Below, piece after piece: positions 15,905 to 24,324 of a stretch of DNA of 34,779 bases (its first letter is position 1; each line of letters opens with the position of its first letter). Under the pieces are notes generated by a model. The model was not told where the DNA came from. It was given only the letters and a program-made list of their open reading frames with translations, and ran no database searches. The stretch is taken from positions 1 to 34,779 of the forward strand of contig CAMHAV010000012.1 in NCBI GenBank assembly GCA_946182865.1, in the 5' to 3' direction. Source of the DNA: an uncultured Clostridia bacterium (GTDB taxonomy: Bacteria > Bacillota > Clostridia > Oscillospirales > Acutalibacteraceae). The translations under genes and the position numbers were made by a program.

Positions 15905-15910
15905 GATTGT

Positions 15911-15939
15911 ATGATAGCATATTTTCGAGAATTTGTCAA
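15911..15939 (-). promoter_or_regulatory. minus-strand promoter facing the peptide gene
   Basis: TTGACA (15939-15934), 17 bases, TATCAT (15916-15911) with TGC extended -10. It lies just beyond the degV stop and 320 bases ahead of the folE promoter, so it does not obviously serve a protein gene. Confidence 0.7.
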
Positions 15940-15959
15940 GCAATGCCTTCCCCGAAACA

Positions 15960-16835
15960 TTAATACTTATCGACAAAAATCATATAAATCGTATTGGGGC
16001 CGCCGTGGGTGGCGGTGGTGCAGTTGGTGACGCTTTCGATGATCTCCTCGAATTTGCCGTACTGCTCCAGACGCTTGTGCATGTTGTCGATAAGTTCCTT
16101 GTCGTCGCTGGTGTAGCCGATGACCACGCGCTTGTGGTCGGCGTACCGGGCGGCGAGATCCAGCACATAATCCATATACTGATCCTGCACGCTCCTGACC
16201 GAACCGCGGAATTTCTTGGGGGCGGTGATAATGCCCTTTTCGTCGATGTGCATCATGGGGTAGAGCTTGAGCAGGTTCGCGCCGAAAGCGACCAGCATGG
16301 AGCAGCGTCCGCCCTTGGCGGCGTAATTCATGCCGCCGAGCAGGAAATTGGTGCGCACATGCGGCACCATTGCGACGATCTGCTCGCTGATTTCCTTGGC
16401 TTCCATGCCGCTGTCGCGCAGTTCCGCCGCGCGGATGGCCATGAGCGCCTGCGCGCCCGTGAGGGTGTAGGTGTCCACCGAATAGACCGATGTGCCGTAT
16501 TTTTCCTTGAGTTCCTCCGCCGCGATGAGGGAGTTGGCATAGGACGAGCTGAACACGGAGTTCATGGCGATATGCACCACGTCGCAGCCCTGCCGGGCAA
16601 ACGGCTCAAAGAATTCGTAATAGTCGTGGGGGGAGCAGGCCGCCGTCTTGGGAACCTGCTTGTGTTCGTCGAAGAATCGGAAGAGGTCGTGCGGCTGGCA
16701 CTCGTAAAAATCCTTGTAGCTTTTGTCGCCGAGCGTGATGTGGAACGGAATCATCGCGTCAATGTGGAATTTTTCGAGATTTTCCGGGCGCAGATCGCTG
16801 CCGGTGTCGGTGGTGATGATAACTTTGTTTGCCAT
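15960..16835 (-). CDS. DegV family fatty-acid-binding protein
   Basis: A 291-residue protein of the DegV/FakB family, which binds a fatty acid and, as FakB, presents it to the kinase FakA. It has the N-terminal TTDTGSDL, the lipid-contact segment NSVFSSSYAN in the first domain, and the C-terminal domain start VVIGYTSDDKE. ATG 16835 (MANKV) follows AGGAAGG by 8 bases; the longer frame adds seven residues that include this ribosome site. No fakA is nearby, and genomes often hold several degV genes, so substrate and role are open. Confidence 0.92.
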   Translation of the reverse strand: MANKVIITTDTGSDLRPENLEKFHIDAMIPFHITLGDKSYKDFYECQPHDLFRFFDEHKQVPKTAACSPHDYYEFFEPFARQGCDVVHIAMNSVFSSSYANSLIAAEELKEKYGTSVYSVDTYTLTGAQALMAIRAAELRDSGMEAKEISEQIVAMVPHVRTNFLLGGMNYAAKGGRCSMLVAFGANLLKLYPMMHIDEKGIITAPKKFRGSVRSVQDQYMDYVLDLAARYADHKRVVIGYTSDDKELIDNMHKRLEQYGKFEEIIESVTNCTTATHGGPNTIYMIFVDKY

Positions 16836-16900
16836 GGGAATGACCTTCCTTTTCATTATATATAATACAGTTGATTGGTAGCTCCCTTTTTCTTATTCCT

Positions 16901-16929
16901 ATTATAGCAAATCGTTTTGACAACTGCAA
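16901..16929 (-). promoter_or_regulatory. degV promoter
   Basis: Minus strand TTGCAG (16929-16924), 17 bases, TATAAT (16906-16901) with TGC extended -10. It is divergent from the promoter at 16979-17007. Confidence 0.8.
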
Positions 16930-16978
16930 GACCTTGTAAAAAAATAGGCCGTCGTCATCCAAAAATTTTCCCGCCATA

Positions 16979-17007
16979 TTGCAGTTACGGAAAAAATATG
17001 CTAAAAT
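16979..17007 (+). promoter_or_regulatory. promoter of the DUF2752 gene
   Basis: TTGCAG (16979-16984), 17 bases, TAAAAT (17002-17007) with TGC extended -10. The start would be near 17014. The GTG at 17022 is then almost leaderless, which favours ATG 17049. Confidence 0.75.
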
Positions 17008-17048
17008 GAAAATAAAGCTGTGTGAACCGGACGGGAAAGGCGGCGACG

Positions 17049-17429
17049 ATGGAACAGCATTCACAAAAGAACGAGTGGCGGCAGGTCATTCTCCTGCATC
17101 TGGCGCTGCTTCTGGGAACGGGCCTTTGGGTGGCGGTCGCGCTGGGGTTTCGCATCTACTGCCCCATCCGCCATGTCACGGGCATTCCCTGCCCCGGCTG
17201 CGGCATGTCGCGGGCGCTGGTGAGCCTGCTGCGGCTGAACTGGCAGGGCTACTGGCACAACAATCCCGCCGCCCTGCCCTGTCTGATGGCGGTGTTCGTC
17301 CTCGTCAACCGCGAAACCGTCCTGCTGCGCCGTCTGCCGATGTGGCTGAAGGACGGGCTGATCGGCGTGGGGTTCGGCCTGACGCTGCTGACGTATCTCG
17401 TGCGGCTGATCTGGTTCGACATACCGTGA
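17049..17429 (+). CDS. DUF2752 small membrane protein
   Basis: A 126-residue protein with three predicted helices (~15-35, ~70-90, ~103-122). The hallmark GIPCPGCGMSRAL after the first helix carries two cysteines in CPxCGM(S/T)RA, diagnostic of DUF2752. Function of the family is unknown; its genes often sit beside TM2 proteins, as here. GGGAAAGG at 17033-17040 is the ribosome site. A GTG start at 17022 would add nine residues and is less likely. Confidence 0.88.
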   Translation: MEQHSQKNEWRQVILLHLALLLGTGLWVAVALGFRIYCPIRHVTGIPCPGCGMSRALVSLLRLNWQGYWHNNPAALPCLMAVFVLVNRETVLLRRLPMWLKDGLIGVGFGLTLLTYLVRLIWFDIP

Positions 17430-17430
17430 G

Positions 17431-17462
17431 AATGCGTAATTCGTAATGCGTAATGCGTAATT
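17431..17462. repeat. tandem (AAT)GCGTAAT repeat
   Basis: Short direct repeats of the form TAATGCG/TAATTCG lie between the DUF2752 and TM2 genes. Similar strings occur between genes in many bacteria. No coding role is apparent. Confidence 0.6.
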
Positions 17463-17506
17463 ATTATAGACGGATAGGATTTGGAAAAGAAAGGAAAGAT
17501 GTGACC

Positions 17507-17932
17507 ATGAGTAACCGTGACAGAAGAAGGGATTATGACGAAGAGGAGCGCGAGCAGCTCCGCAAGCAGAAGACCGCGTTGGTTGACCGCTTCTTAGTGC
17601 TCAACCAGAACGACCTGCCGGAGGATAAAATCACGTTCCTGCGCTCGAATATGCTGCACTGTTCGCTGCACAAGCTGACCGATATGCAGAAACTGACCTG
17701 CCGCCGCGTACATAATATGGAGTTTATTTCCCTGCTGCTCGGCTGGTCGGGCATCGACCGCATGCTGCTGGGGGATATCGGTCTGGGGCTGCTCAAGCTC
17801 TGCACCTTCGGCGGCTTCGGGCTGATGATGGTGTACGACTGGGTCATGACGCCCTACAAGACGCGCTATTACAATTATTTGCAGGTCATGAGCGTGATAG
17901 ATTACGACGATTATGAATATGAGGAGTCGTAA
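17507..17932 (+). CDS. TM2 domain protein
   Basis: A 141-residue protein. Residues 1-~65 are hydrophilic and highly charged (RDRRRDYDEEEREQ). Residues ~72-115 form the TM2 pair of helices with the turn GWSGIDRMLLGDIGLGLLK between them and the YDW motif at the end. The tail is acidic (YDDYEYEES). ATG 17507 follows AAAGGAAAG at 17490-17498, and an upstream in-frame ATG at 17453 lacks a ribosome site. It is in tandem with a DUF2752 gene, a common pairing of unknown function. Confidence 0.88.
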   Translation: MSNRDRRRDYDEEEREQLRKQKTALVDRFLVLNQNDLPEDKITFLRSNMLHCSLHKLTDMQKLTCRRVHNMEFISLLLGWSGIDRMLLGDIGLGLLKLCTFGGFGLMMVYDWVMTPYKTRYYNYLQVMSVIDYDDYEYEES

Positions 17933-18009
17933 ATTTTCAGTTGGTATAAATACATAAAATTGAATAAAAAATTAACCGAAAATTCTACAGGCGAATCCCA
18001 GAATATGGC

Positions 18010-18038
18010 TTGCAGTTTATGGGCGGCTTTGGTATAAT
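18010..18038 (+). promoter_or_regulatory. promoter of the S10 ribosomal operon leader
   Basis: TTGCAG (18010-18015), 17 bases, TATAAT (18033-18038) with TGG extended -10. The start would be near 18045, about 500 bases before rpsJ. No better promoter is seen between here and rpsJ. Confidence 0.75.
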
Positions 18039-18044
18039 GATAAG

Positions 18045-18548
18045 GCACGCTGCGGACGTCGGCGTGTGAATATTGCAGCGACTGCACATGAGATATGCGA
18101 TGAAGTGGGAGGTTGCGTTCCTTGCTCAGCAAGCGGACGGTTTTTCCATGGAGTATGTCCGATTTTAAACCGGGCGAAAAAGTGTGTGCGGTTGGAACCC
18201 ATCGTGCCAAAGCCGCGCGGAATGCTGCCGCGCCGCGAGTGCGTGATACCAAGGCGGAAAAGCGTCCCAATGCGCTTGCCGTCTGGGGGACAACTGTGCC
18301 GGCTGATCTCGCGTCCTGAGATTGGCCAAACGCTTGCGAATGAGTTTTCACTGACCCGGAAAGCCCTTAACCCTATCCAAAGTTGACGGCTTCCGGTTTT
18401 TTCATGCCCGTGTATGAAACACCCGGATACGTTGTTGAAACTTACCTGAGGGTCGGTTGTGCAAAACCGCCCGATATAACGGTCAGGGGATTCAGCGGAA
18501 AATCATGAGCAGCGGCCCGCCGCAAAGAATAACAGGAGGCGATTTTTT
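18045..18548 (+). promoter_or_regulatory. long structured leader of the S10 operon
   Basis: About 500 bases with no convincing gene. In order: a CACGC/GCGTG hairpin at the 5' end; TGCAG-CGA-CTGCA; a terminator-like hairpin CGTTCCTTGC/GCAAGCGGACG followed by T5 (18116-18145); a stronger terminator at 18356-18402; then, just before rpsJ, CCTGA/TCAGG enclosing GGG-CGGTT/AACCG-CCC. Premature ends suggest attenuation. In E. coli the S10 leader is regulated by L4, but this leader shows no evident similarity to it. A 54-codon frame at about 18157 exists but has no good ribosome site. Confidence 0.5.
18356..18402 (+). terminator. terminator inside the S10 leader (attenuator candidate)
   Basis: CCGGAA-A-GCC (18356-18365) pairs with GGC-TTCCGG (18388-18396), nine pairs with one bulged A, followed by TTTTTT. 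It lies 147 bases before rpsJ. It would give a ~355-base RNA if used, or must be bypassed to express the operon. Confidence 0.7.
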
Positions 18549-18860
18549 ATGGCAGTCAAGGAAAAAATCAGAATCAGGATCAAGAGCTACGATCACTCTC
18601 TCGCCGATCAGGCAGCACAGAAGATCGTAGACGCAGCCAAGCGCGAGGGCGCACAGGTCTCCGGACCCGTTCCGCTCCCCACCGACAAGGAGATCGTAAC
18701 GATCCTGCGTGCGGTTCACAAGTACAAGGACAGCCGTGAGCAGTTCGAGTACAGAACCCACAAACGTCTTATCGACATCCTGAGACCTTCCAACAAAGTT
18801 GTGGAGGCTCTTAAAGGATTGGAGCTCCCTGCGGGCGTTGAAATCGAAATCAAGCTGTAA
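18549..18860 (+). CDS. rpsJ: ribosomal protein S10
   Basis: A 103-residue S10 (uS10) of the 30S head. The N terminus [15 protein letters not shown] and the loop segment [10 protein letters not shown], which reaches toward the A-site region of the head, are intact. AGGAGG at 18534-18539 sits 9 bases before the ATG. It is the first gene of the cluster; in many bacteria S10 also acts as NusE in antitermination, which would suit an operon with a terminator in its leader. Confidence 0.98.
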   Translation: MAVKEKIRIRIKSYDHSLADQAAQKIVDAAKREGAQVSGPVPLPTDKEIVTILRAVHKYKDSREQFEYRTHKRLIDILRPSNKVVEALKGLELPAGVEIEIKL

Positions 18861-18960
18861 TCAGCCTGATGCGGGATTTTCAACCAACAGCAGTCGAGGT
18901 CAAGTTGTACCGTGCAATACCCGCGGTTCAACCAATAACCTAACCAGGAGGTAATCAAAC

Positions 18961-19647
18961 ATGCAGAAAGGTATTATCGGCAAAAAGCTCGGCATGACGC
19001 AGATCTTTGACGAGAAGGGCAATGTGATCCCTGTTACCGTCATCGAAGCGGGTCCCTGTGTTGTCACACAGAAGAAGACAGTCGAGACAGACGGCTACAA
19101 CGCCGTGCAGCTTGGTTTCGGTGAGATCAAGCTCAAGTACAGAAAGGGCGCGAAAAGCTCCAGAACCGAAAAGTTCCAGGAGAAGCCCAGCAACATCACG
19201 CTGGCTCTCGCAGGTCACTTCGAGAAGAACGGTGTTGCTCCCAAGAAGGTTCTCAGAGAGTTCCGCTTTGACTCCATCGACGAGCTCAACGTCGGTGACG
19301 TCATCAAGGCTGACAAGTTTGTCGTCGGCGACAAGGTGGACGTGGTCGGCACCAGCAAAGGTAAGGGCTGGGCAGGCGTCATCAAGCGCTGGAACTTCGG
19401 CAGACTCAAGGAGAGCCACGGTACAGGTCCCTGCCACCGTCACGGCGGTTCCATCGGCGCCTGCTCCGATCCTTCCAGAGTCTTCAAAGGCAAGAAGATG
19501 TCCGGTCATCTCGGCAGCGAGAGAGTGACCGTGCAGAATCTCACAGTTGTCAAAATTGATGTGGAAAACAACCTGATCGCCATTAAAGGCGCGGTTCCCG
19601 GCCCCAAGGGCGGCGTTGTCCTCATCAGCGACAGCGTCAAAGCGTAA
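18961..19647 (+). CDS. rplC: ribosomal protein L3
   Basis: A 228-residue L3 (uL3), which nucleates 50S assembly and reaches the peptidyl transferase centre. It starts with [13 protein letters not shown] and holds the tip segment [18 protein letters not shown]. Where E. coli has the methylated Gln (GSIGQ), this protein has Ala. It is about 20 residues longer than E. coli L3, mostly in the middle. The 100-base gap after rpsJ has weak pairing (GCGGG/CCCGC) but no clear terminator. Confidence 0.98.
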   Translation: MQKGIIGKKLGMTQIFDEKGNVIPVTVIEAGPCVVTQKKTVETDGYNAVQLGFGEIKLKYRKGAKSSRTEKFQEKPSNITLALAGHFEKNGVAPKKVLREFRFDSIDELNVGDVIKADKFVVGDKVDVVGTSKGKGWAGVIKRWNFGRLKESHGTGPCHRHGGSIGACSDPSRVFKGKKMSGHLGSERVTVQNLTVVKIDVENNLIAIKGAVPGPKGGVVLISDSVKA

Positions 19648-19665
19648 GGGAGGAGGAATTAGATT

Positions 19666-20289
19666 ATGCCTAGCATCGCAGTAGTCAACGCAGCCAACGA
19701 GAAAGTCGATACCATCGAGCTTTCCGATGCTGTATTCGGTATAGAACCCAACGAGGCAGCGGTTCACGCTGTTGTCGTCAACTATCTTGCCAACCAGCGT
19801 CAGGGCACACAGAGCACTCTGACCCGCGGCGAGGTCTCCGGCGGCGGCAAGAAGCCGTGGCGCCAGAAGGGCACCGGCCATGCAAGACAGGGCTCCACTC
19901 GTTCACCACAGTGGAGACACGGCGGTATCGCTCTCGGCCCCAAGCCCAGAAGCTATCGCTACACACTCAACAAGAAGCTCCGCAGACTCGCTATGAAGTC
20001 CGCTTTCTCCGCGAAGGTGGCTGACGGCGATATGATCGTTCTCGACGCTTTCACCATGAACGAGTACAAGACCAAAGAGGTCGCGGGTCTTCTGAACGCC
20101 ATCGGCGCAGACCGCAAGGTCCTGCTGGTCATGCCGGAAAAGAACGACATGGTCATTGCCAGCGCGAGAAACATTCCCGGTGTCAAGACCGCTCTTGTCA
20201 ACACTCTCAATGTCTATGACATCGTGAACGCCGACAAGTTTGTCGTCGTCAAGGACGCCGTAGCACAGATTGAGGAGGTATACTGCTAA
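19666..20289 (+). CDS. rplD: ribosomal protein L4
   Basis: A 207-residue L4 (uL4). The long exit-tunnel loop GGKKPWRQKGTGHARQG is present, where changes give macrolide resistance in other bacteria; nothing unusual is seen in it. In E. coli L4 also represses this operon through its leader; whether that holds here is unknown. The stop shares a base with the rplW start (TAATG), so the two are coupled. Confidence 0.98.
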   Translation: MPSIAVVNAANEKVDTIELSDAVFGIEPNEAAVHAVVVNYLANQRQGTQSTLTRGEVSGGGKKPWRQKGTGHARQGSTRSPQWRHGGIALGPKPRSYRYTLNKKLRRLAMKSAFSAKVADGDMIVLDAFTMNEYKTKEVAGLLNAIGADRKVLLVMPEKNDMVIASARNIPGVKTALVNTLNVYDIVNADKFVVVKDAVAQIEEVYC

Positions 20290-20597
20290 TGAATCCGAAA
20301 GACATTATCATCCGCCCGATTATCACAGAGAAGTCGATGGCCGGCATGCAGGTCGAGGAAGGCGAAAGCGTCAAGTACACCTTTGAAGTGGCTAAGAAAG
20401 CCAACAAGATCGAGATCGCCAAAGCGGTGGAAGCCTGCTTCCCCGATGTGAAGGTCATCAAGGTCAATACCATGAACGTCAGAGGACGTCATCGCCGCCA
20501 GGGCAGATACGAGGGTTTCACCCCCGCCTGGAAAAAGGCCATCGTAACACTTTCGCCCGATTCCAAGCCCATCGAATTCTTCGAGGGTCTTATCTGA
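20289..20597 (+). CDS. rplW: ribosomal protein L23
   Basis: A 102-residue L23 (uL23) at the tunnel exit, the docking site for trigger factor and signal recognition particle. It starts with KDIIIRPIITEKS and has the basic loop RGRHRRQGRYEGF before the C-terminal strand. The start overlaps the rplD stop by one base. A structured 116-base gap follows before rplB. Confidence 0.97.
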   Translation: MNPKDIIIRPIITEKSMAGMQVEEGESVKYTFEVAKKANKIEIAKAVEACFPDVKVIKVNTMNVRGRHRRQGRYEGFTPAWKKAIVTLSPDSKPIEFFEGLI

Positions 20598-20610
20598 TCG
20601 AACTAATATA

Positions 20611-20689
20611 CGACAGGCAATGTATGGAGGCAGATGGCGCCTCCGCTAAGCCTATCGCAGACCACAGGCAGCCACCCGCAGGGTCTGCG
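20611..20689 (+). promoter_or_regulatory. structured RNA element between rplW and rplB
   Basis: CGACAGGC (20611-20618) pairs with GCCTATCG (20650-20657), with one mismatch, and encloses a GGAGGC/GCCTCC hairpin (20626-20644). A second hairpin CGCAGACC/GGTCTGCG (20656-20689) shares two bases with the first stem, so the two may stack or compete. There is no T-run. This is the largest gap within the S10 part of the cluster. It may be a regulatory or RNA-processing site. Confidence 0.45.
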
Positions 20690-20713
20690 GTATTACAAGG
20701 AGAGTGACTGAAA

Positions 20714-21550
20714 TTGGCTATTAAGACATATAAGCCGACCACCAACGGCCGCCGCAACATGTCTGTGACCGATTATTCTTCGCAGCTCGATAAGGTAGCT
20801 CCCGAGAGAAGCCTTCTCGCACCGCTCAAGAAGAATTCCGGCCGCAACAGCTACGGCAGAATCACCGTCCGTCACAGAGGCGGCGGACTTCGCAGAAAGT
20901 ACAGAATCATCGACTTCAAGCGCCAGAAGGCGGGCATGCCCGCTACCGTGCAGTCCATTGAATACGATCCCAACCGTTCGGCATTCATCGCGCTCATTCA
21001 GTACGAGGACGGCACCAAGGCGTACATCACCGCCCCTCACGGTCTCAAGAAGGGCGACACCGTCGTAAGCGGCGCGGGCGCTGACATCAAGCCCGGCAAC
21101 GCGCTTCCGCTTTCGGCTATCCCCACCGGTACCTTTATCCACAACATCGAGCTTTATCCCGGCAGAGGCGCACAGCTCGCCCGTGCCGCAGGCATCCAGG
21201 CCCAGCTCATGGCGAAGGAGAACGGCTACGCGCTGCTCAGACTTCCCTCGGGCGAACTCAGAAACGTCTCCGCCGACTGCATGGCGACCGTCGGTCAGGT
21301 TTCCAACATTGACCACGAGAACGTCAAGATCGGTAAGGCAGGCCGCAAGCGCCTGATGGGCTGGAGACCCACCGTCAGAGGTTCCGTCATGAACCCGAAC
21401 GACCACCCGCACGGCGGCGGTGAGGGCAAGAGCCCTGTCGGACGTCCCGGTCCCTGCACACCTTGGGGCAAGCCTGCTCTGGGTTACAAGACCAGACCCA
21501 CCAAGAAGGCTTCCGACAAGATGATCGTAAGACGCAGAAACGGCAAGTAA
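20714..21550 (+). CDS. rplB: ribosomal protein L2
   Basis: A 278-residue L2 (uL2), a core 50S protein near the peptidyl transferase centre. The C-terminal block [14 protein letters not shown] contains the conserved functional His. Translation must start at TTG (20714), since the encoded protein begins [10 protein letters not shown] as in other L2s and AAGGAG lies at 20697-20702. A structured RNA element lies directly upstream, and together with a weak TTG start this may tune L2 output. Confidence 0.97.
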   Translation: MAIKTYKPTTNGRRNMSVTDYSSQLDKVAPERSLLAPLKKNSGRNSYGRITVRHRGGGLRRKYRIIDFKRQKAGMPATVQSIEYDPNRSAFIALIQYEDGTKAYITAPHGLKKGDTVVSGAGADIKPGNALPLSAIPTGTFIHNIELYPGRGAQLARAAGIQAQLMAKENGYALLRLPSGELRNVSADCMATVGQVSNIDHENVKIGKAGRKRLMGWRPTVRGSVMNPNDHPHGGGEGKSPVGRPGPCTPWGKPALGYKTRPTKKASDKMIVRRRNGK

Positions 21551-21576
21551 TCGTAGAAAGGAGACTTTGATTAACC

Positions 21577-21852
21577 ATGGGTAGAAGCGTTAAAAAGGGT
21601 CCTTTCGTGCAGCCGGTGCTGCTCAAAAGAATCCAGGAAATGAATGAAAAGAATGAAAAGGTCGTGCTCAAGACTTGGAGCCGTTCCTCTACCATTTTCC
21701 CTGATTTCGTAGGCCATACCATCGCCGTTCACAACGGCAAGAATCATGTTCCGGTATTCATCACTGAGGAAATGGTCGGTCACAAGCTCGGCGAGTTTGT
21801 TCCCACCAGAACCTTCAAGGGTCATGCCGGCAGCAAGACCAGCAAGAAGTAA
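21577..21852 (+). CDS. rpsS: ribosomal protein S19
   Basis: A 91-residue S19 (uS19) of the 30S head, which partners S13 in contacts with the A-site finger and P-site tRNA. It starts with [10 protein letters not shown] and has the central [20 protein letters not shown]. The gene order rplB-rpsS-rplV is the universal one. Confidence 0.98.
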   Translation: MGRSVKKGPFVQPVLLKRIQEMNEKNEKVVLKTWSRSSTIFPDFVGHTIAVHNGKNHVPVFITEEMVGHKLGEFVPTRTFKGHAGSKTSKK

Positions 21853-21876
21853 AGCAGCTGAAAGGAGTGTACAGAA

Positions 21877-22215
21877 ATGGAAGCAAGAGCAGAGCTTAAA
21901 TACGCTCGCATTTCTCCCACCAAGGTTCAGATCGTGCTTGACCTTATCAGAAACAAGCCTGTTAAGGAAGCAGAGGCGATTCTGAAGCATACGCCCAAGG
22001 CTGCTTGCGAATATCTTGAGAAGCTTCTCAAGTCGGCCGTGGCGAACGCAACCAACAACTTTGAAATGGATGAGGATAAACTCTATATTTCGGAGTGCTA
22101 CGCAACATCCGGACCCATCCTCAAGCGTATGCGTCCCAGAGCACAGGGCAGAGCATACCGCATCGACAAGAAGACAGCACACGTTACCCTCGTGGTAAAG
22201 GAAAAGGAAAACTGA
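21877..22215 (+). CDS. rplV: ribosomal protein L22
   Basis: A 112-residue L22 (uL22). It has the N-terminal [20 protein letters not shown] and the extended hairpin [15 protein letters not shown] that lines the exit tunnel near the macrolide site; the hairpin has normal length. AAAGGAGTG lies 9 bases upstream of the ATG. Confidence 0.98.
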   Translation: MEARAELKYARISPTKVQIVLDLIRNKPVKEAEAILKHTPKAACEYLEKLLKSAVANATNNFEMDEDKLYISECYATSGPILKRMRPRAQGRAYRIDKKTAHVTLVVKEKEN

Positions 22216-22231
22216 TTGAGGAGGTAAGCAC

Positions 22232-23008
22232 ATGGGTCAGAAAATTCATCCTCACGGCCTCAGAGTAGGCGTGATTAAGGATTGGGATTCTCGCTGGTAT
22301 GTAGGCAAGAAGGACTTCGGCGACACGCTCGTCGAGGACTACAACCTCCGTAAGATGCTCAAGGAGCAGCTTAAGGCAGCAGGTGTTCCCAAAATTGAAA
22401 TCGAACGCGTATCCGGCAGGGTCCGCATTCATATCTTCTGCGCAAAGCCGGGCATCGTCATCGGCCAGAAGGGCGCAGAAATCGAAAAGCTCCGCGTGCA
22501 GTGCGAGAAGAAGATCGGCAAGCCCGTTTCCATCAACATCGTTGAGGTCAAGATTCCGGACGCCGACGCCACCCTCGTGGCCGAGAGCATCGCGCAGCAG
22601 CTTGAGAAGCGCGTGAGCTTCCGCCGTGCCATGAAAATGAGCATCAGCAGAGCCATGAGCGCAGGCGTCAAGGGCATCAAGGTCATGCTCTCCGGCCGTG
22701 TGGGTGGCGCGGAAATCGCCAGAACCGAAATGTACAAGGAAGGCACCACGCCTCTCCAGACCATCCGTGCCGACATCGACTACGGCTTTGCCGAGGCTCA
22801 CACCACCTACGGTATCGTGGGCGTCAAGGTCTGGATCTACAACGGTGAAGTCCTCAAGGATAAGGACGGCACCTACAAGCGTCCTGAACTGCCGCAGCCC
22901 AAGAGAAACGACAGAGACAGAGACAGAAGACCCAGAAGAAGAAACGACGGCGAGAGAAGAAACGACGGCAACAGAAGACCCCAGCGCAGGGAAGGAGGAA
23001 ATCAATAA
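22232..23008 (+). CDS. rpsC: ribosomal protein S3 with arginine/aspartate-rich tail
   Basis: A 258-residue S3 (uS3), longer than the usual ~215-235. The KH domain has GXXG in [11 protein letters not shown]3 shapes the mRNA entry tunnel and has helicase-like activity with S4. Residues 217-258 form a low-complexity tail of Arg, Asp, Asn and Gly ([10 protein letters not shown], then two RRNDG units), likely disordered and RNA-contacting. The stop overlaps the rplP start (TAATG). Confidence 0.97.
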   Translation: MGQKIHPHGLRVGVIKDWDSRWYVGKKDFGDTLVEDYNLRKMLKEQLKAAGVPKIEIERVSGRVRIHIFCAKPGIVIGQKGAEIEKLRVQCEKKIGKPVSINIVEVKIPDADATLVAESIAQQLEKRVSFRRAMKMSISRAMSAGVKGIKVMLSGRVGGAEIARTEMYKEGTTPLQTIRADIDYGFAEAHTTYGIVGVKVWIYNGEVLKDKDGTYKRPELPQPKRNDRDRDRRPRRRNDGERRNDGNRRPQRREGGNQ

Positions 23009-23430
23009 TGCTGCTTCCTAAGAGAGTAAAATACCGCAGAGTCCAGAGAGGACGTCTGACGGGTAAAGCATTGAGAGGTAATTTTGTTTCCCACGGTGAA
23101 TACGGTCTTCAGTCCCTGGAGCCGGCATGGATCACCTCCAACCAGATCGAGGCGGCCCGTATCGCCATGACCCGCTACATCAAGAGAGGCGGTCAGGTCT
23201 GGATCAAGATTTTCCCCGACAAGCCCATCACCGAGAAGCCGGCGGAAACCCGAATGGGTTCCGGTAAAGGCTCGCCCGAATACTGGGTAGCGGTTGTCAA
23301 GCCGGGCAGAGTTATGTTTGAAATCGCAGGCGTGAGCGAGGACGTCGCGCGCGAGGCTCTCCGCCTTGCCGCCAACAAGCTCCCCGTTCGCTGCAAGTTT
23401 GTCAAGAAGGAAGAAGGCGGTGAGCAGTAA
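23008..23430 (+). CDS. rplP: ribosomal protein L16
   Basis: A 140-residue L16 (uL16), placed near the A-site tRNA elbow. It starts with [16 protein letters not shown] and carries the conserved [19 protein letters not shown]. It shares a base with rpsC at its start and with rpmC at its end, so three genes are translationally coupled. Confidence 0.98.
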   Translation: MLLPKRVKYRRVQRGRLTGKALRGNFVSHGEYGLQSLEPAWITSNQIEAARIAMTRYIKRGGQVWIKIFPDKPITEKPAETRMGSGKGSPEYWVAVVKPGRVMFEIAGVSEDVAREALRLAANKLPVRCKFVKKEEGGEQ

Positions 23431-23633
23431 TGAAGATTTCTGAAGTAAGAGATATGTCAGTCACTGATCTGAATAAAAAGCTCACCGAACTCAAAGATGA
23501 GCTTTTCAACCTGCGTTTCCAGCACGCAGTCAATCAGTTGGAAGATCCCATGCGCCTTAAGGTCGTTAAGAAGGATATCGCAAGAATCAAGACCGTACTC
23601 CGCGAGATTGAACTGAGCGGAGAGAACGCATAA
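23430..23633 (+). CDS. rpmC: ribosomal protein L29
   Basis: A 67-residue L29 (uL29), two helices at the tunnel exit beside L23. It has the typical [25 protein letters not shown] core. The ATG overlaps the rplP stop by one base. Confidence 0.97.
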   Translation: MKISEVRDMSVTDLNKKLTELKDELFNLRFQHAVNQLEDPMRLKVVKKDIARIKTVLREIELSGENA

Positions 23634-23652
23634 GGAAAGGGAGGAAACGACT

Positions 23653-23910
23653 GTGAGCGAGAGAAATCTTAGAAAAACCAGAGTGGGCAAGGTCGTCAGC
23701 GACAAGATGGACAAGACAATCGTTGTCGCCGTTGAGGACTCCGTTCCCCACCCGCTTTATAAGAAGATAGTCAAGCGCACCGTGAAGTTTAAGGCTCACG
23801 ACGAGCAGAACGAGTGCGGTGTCGGCGATCGTGTTCGCATTATGGAGACCCGTCCTCTCTCTAAGGACAAGAGATGGAGACTGGTTGAAATCATCGAAAA
23901 GGCGAAGTAA
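23653..23910 (+). CDS. rpsQ: ribosomal protein S17
   Basis: An 85-residue S17 (uS17), an OB-fold primary binder of 16S rRNA. It has the family start [19 protein letters not shown]. The start codon is GTG (23653), with AAGGGAGG just upstream; no ATG lies nearby in frame. Confidence 0.97.
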   Translation: MSERNLRKTRVGKVVSDKMDKTIVVAVEDSVPHPLYKKIVKRTVKFKAHDEQNECGVGDRVRIMETRPLSKDKRWRLVEIIEKAK

Positions 23911-23940
23911 TTTCAGCCTTATCAAAGGAGGAAAAGCACT

Positions 23941-24309
23941 GTGATTCAGCAGCAGACTCTTCTGAAGGTGGCCGACAATACGGGTGCAAAGGAACTTATG
24001 TGCATCCGCGTGCTTGGCGGTACCGGCAGAAAATTCGGTAATATCGGTGACGTCATCGTGTGCTCTGTCAAAAAAGCAGCACCCGGCGGCGTGGTAAAGA
24101 AGGGCGACGTCGTCAAGGCGGTTATCGTTCGTTCGGTCAGCGGTCTGCGCCGCGCCGACGGCACCTACATCCGCTTCGACGAGAACGCAGCAGTTATCAT
24201 CAGGGACGACAAGAATCCCAGAGGAACCCGTATCTTTGGGCCCATCGCAAGAGAGCTCCGTGACCACGAGTACCTCAAGATTCTCAGCCTCGCTCCCGAA
24301 GTACTGTAA
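23941..24309 (+). CDS. rplN: ribosomal protein L14
   Basis: A 122-residue L14 (uL14) on the 50S interface, part of the bridge to h14 and the target of the silencing factor RsfS in other bacteria. It starts [17 protein letters not shown] and uses a GTG start with AAAGGAGGAAA upstream. Full family length. Confidence 0.98.
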   Translation: MIQQQTLLKVADNTGAKELMCIRVLGGTGRKFGNIGDVIVCSVKKAAPGGVVKKGDVVKAVIVRSVSGLRRADGTYIRFDENAAVIIRDDKNPRGTRIFGPIARELRDHEYLKILSLAPEVL

Positions 24310-24324
24310 GGAGGGTTGACAGTT

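Noticed and set aside
17431-17462. CRISPR array
   Set aside because: The repeated unit is 7-8 bases with no spacers, and no cas genes are present. No CRISPR array was seen elsewhere in the window.
18157-18319. A 54-codon frame in the S10 leader starting MSDFKPGEKVCAVG
   Set aside because: The start looks plausible but GGAG lies only about 3 bases before it, the rest is Arg/Ala-rich as expected for GC-rich noncoding DNA, and it ends inside the structured leader. It could be a leader peptide, but support is too weak to list.
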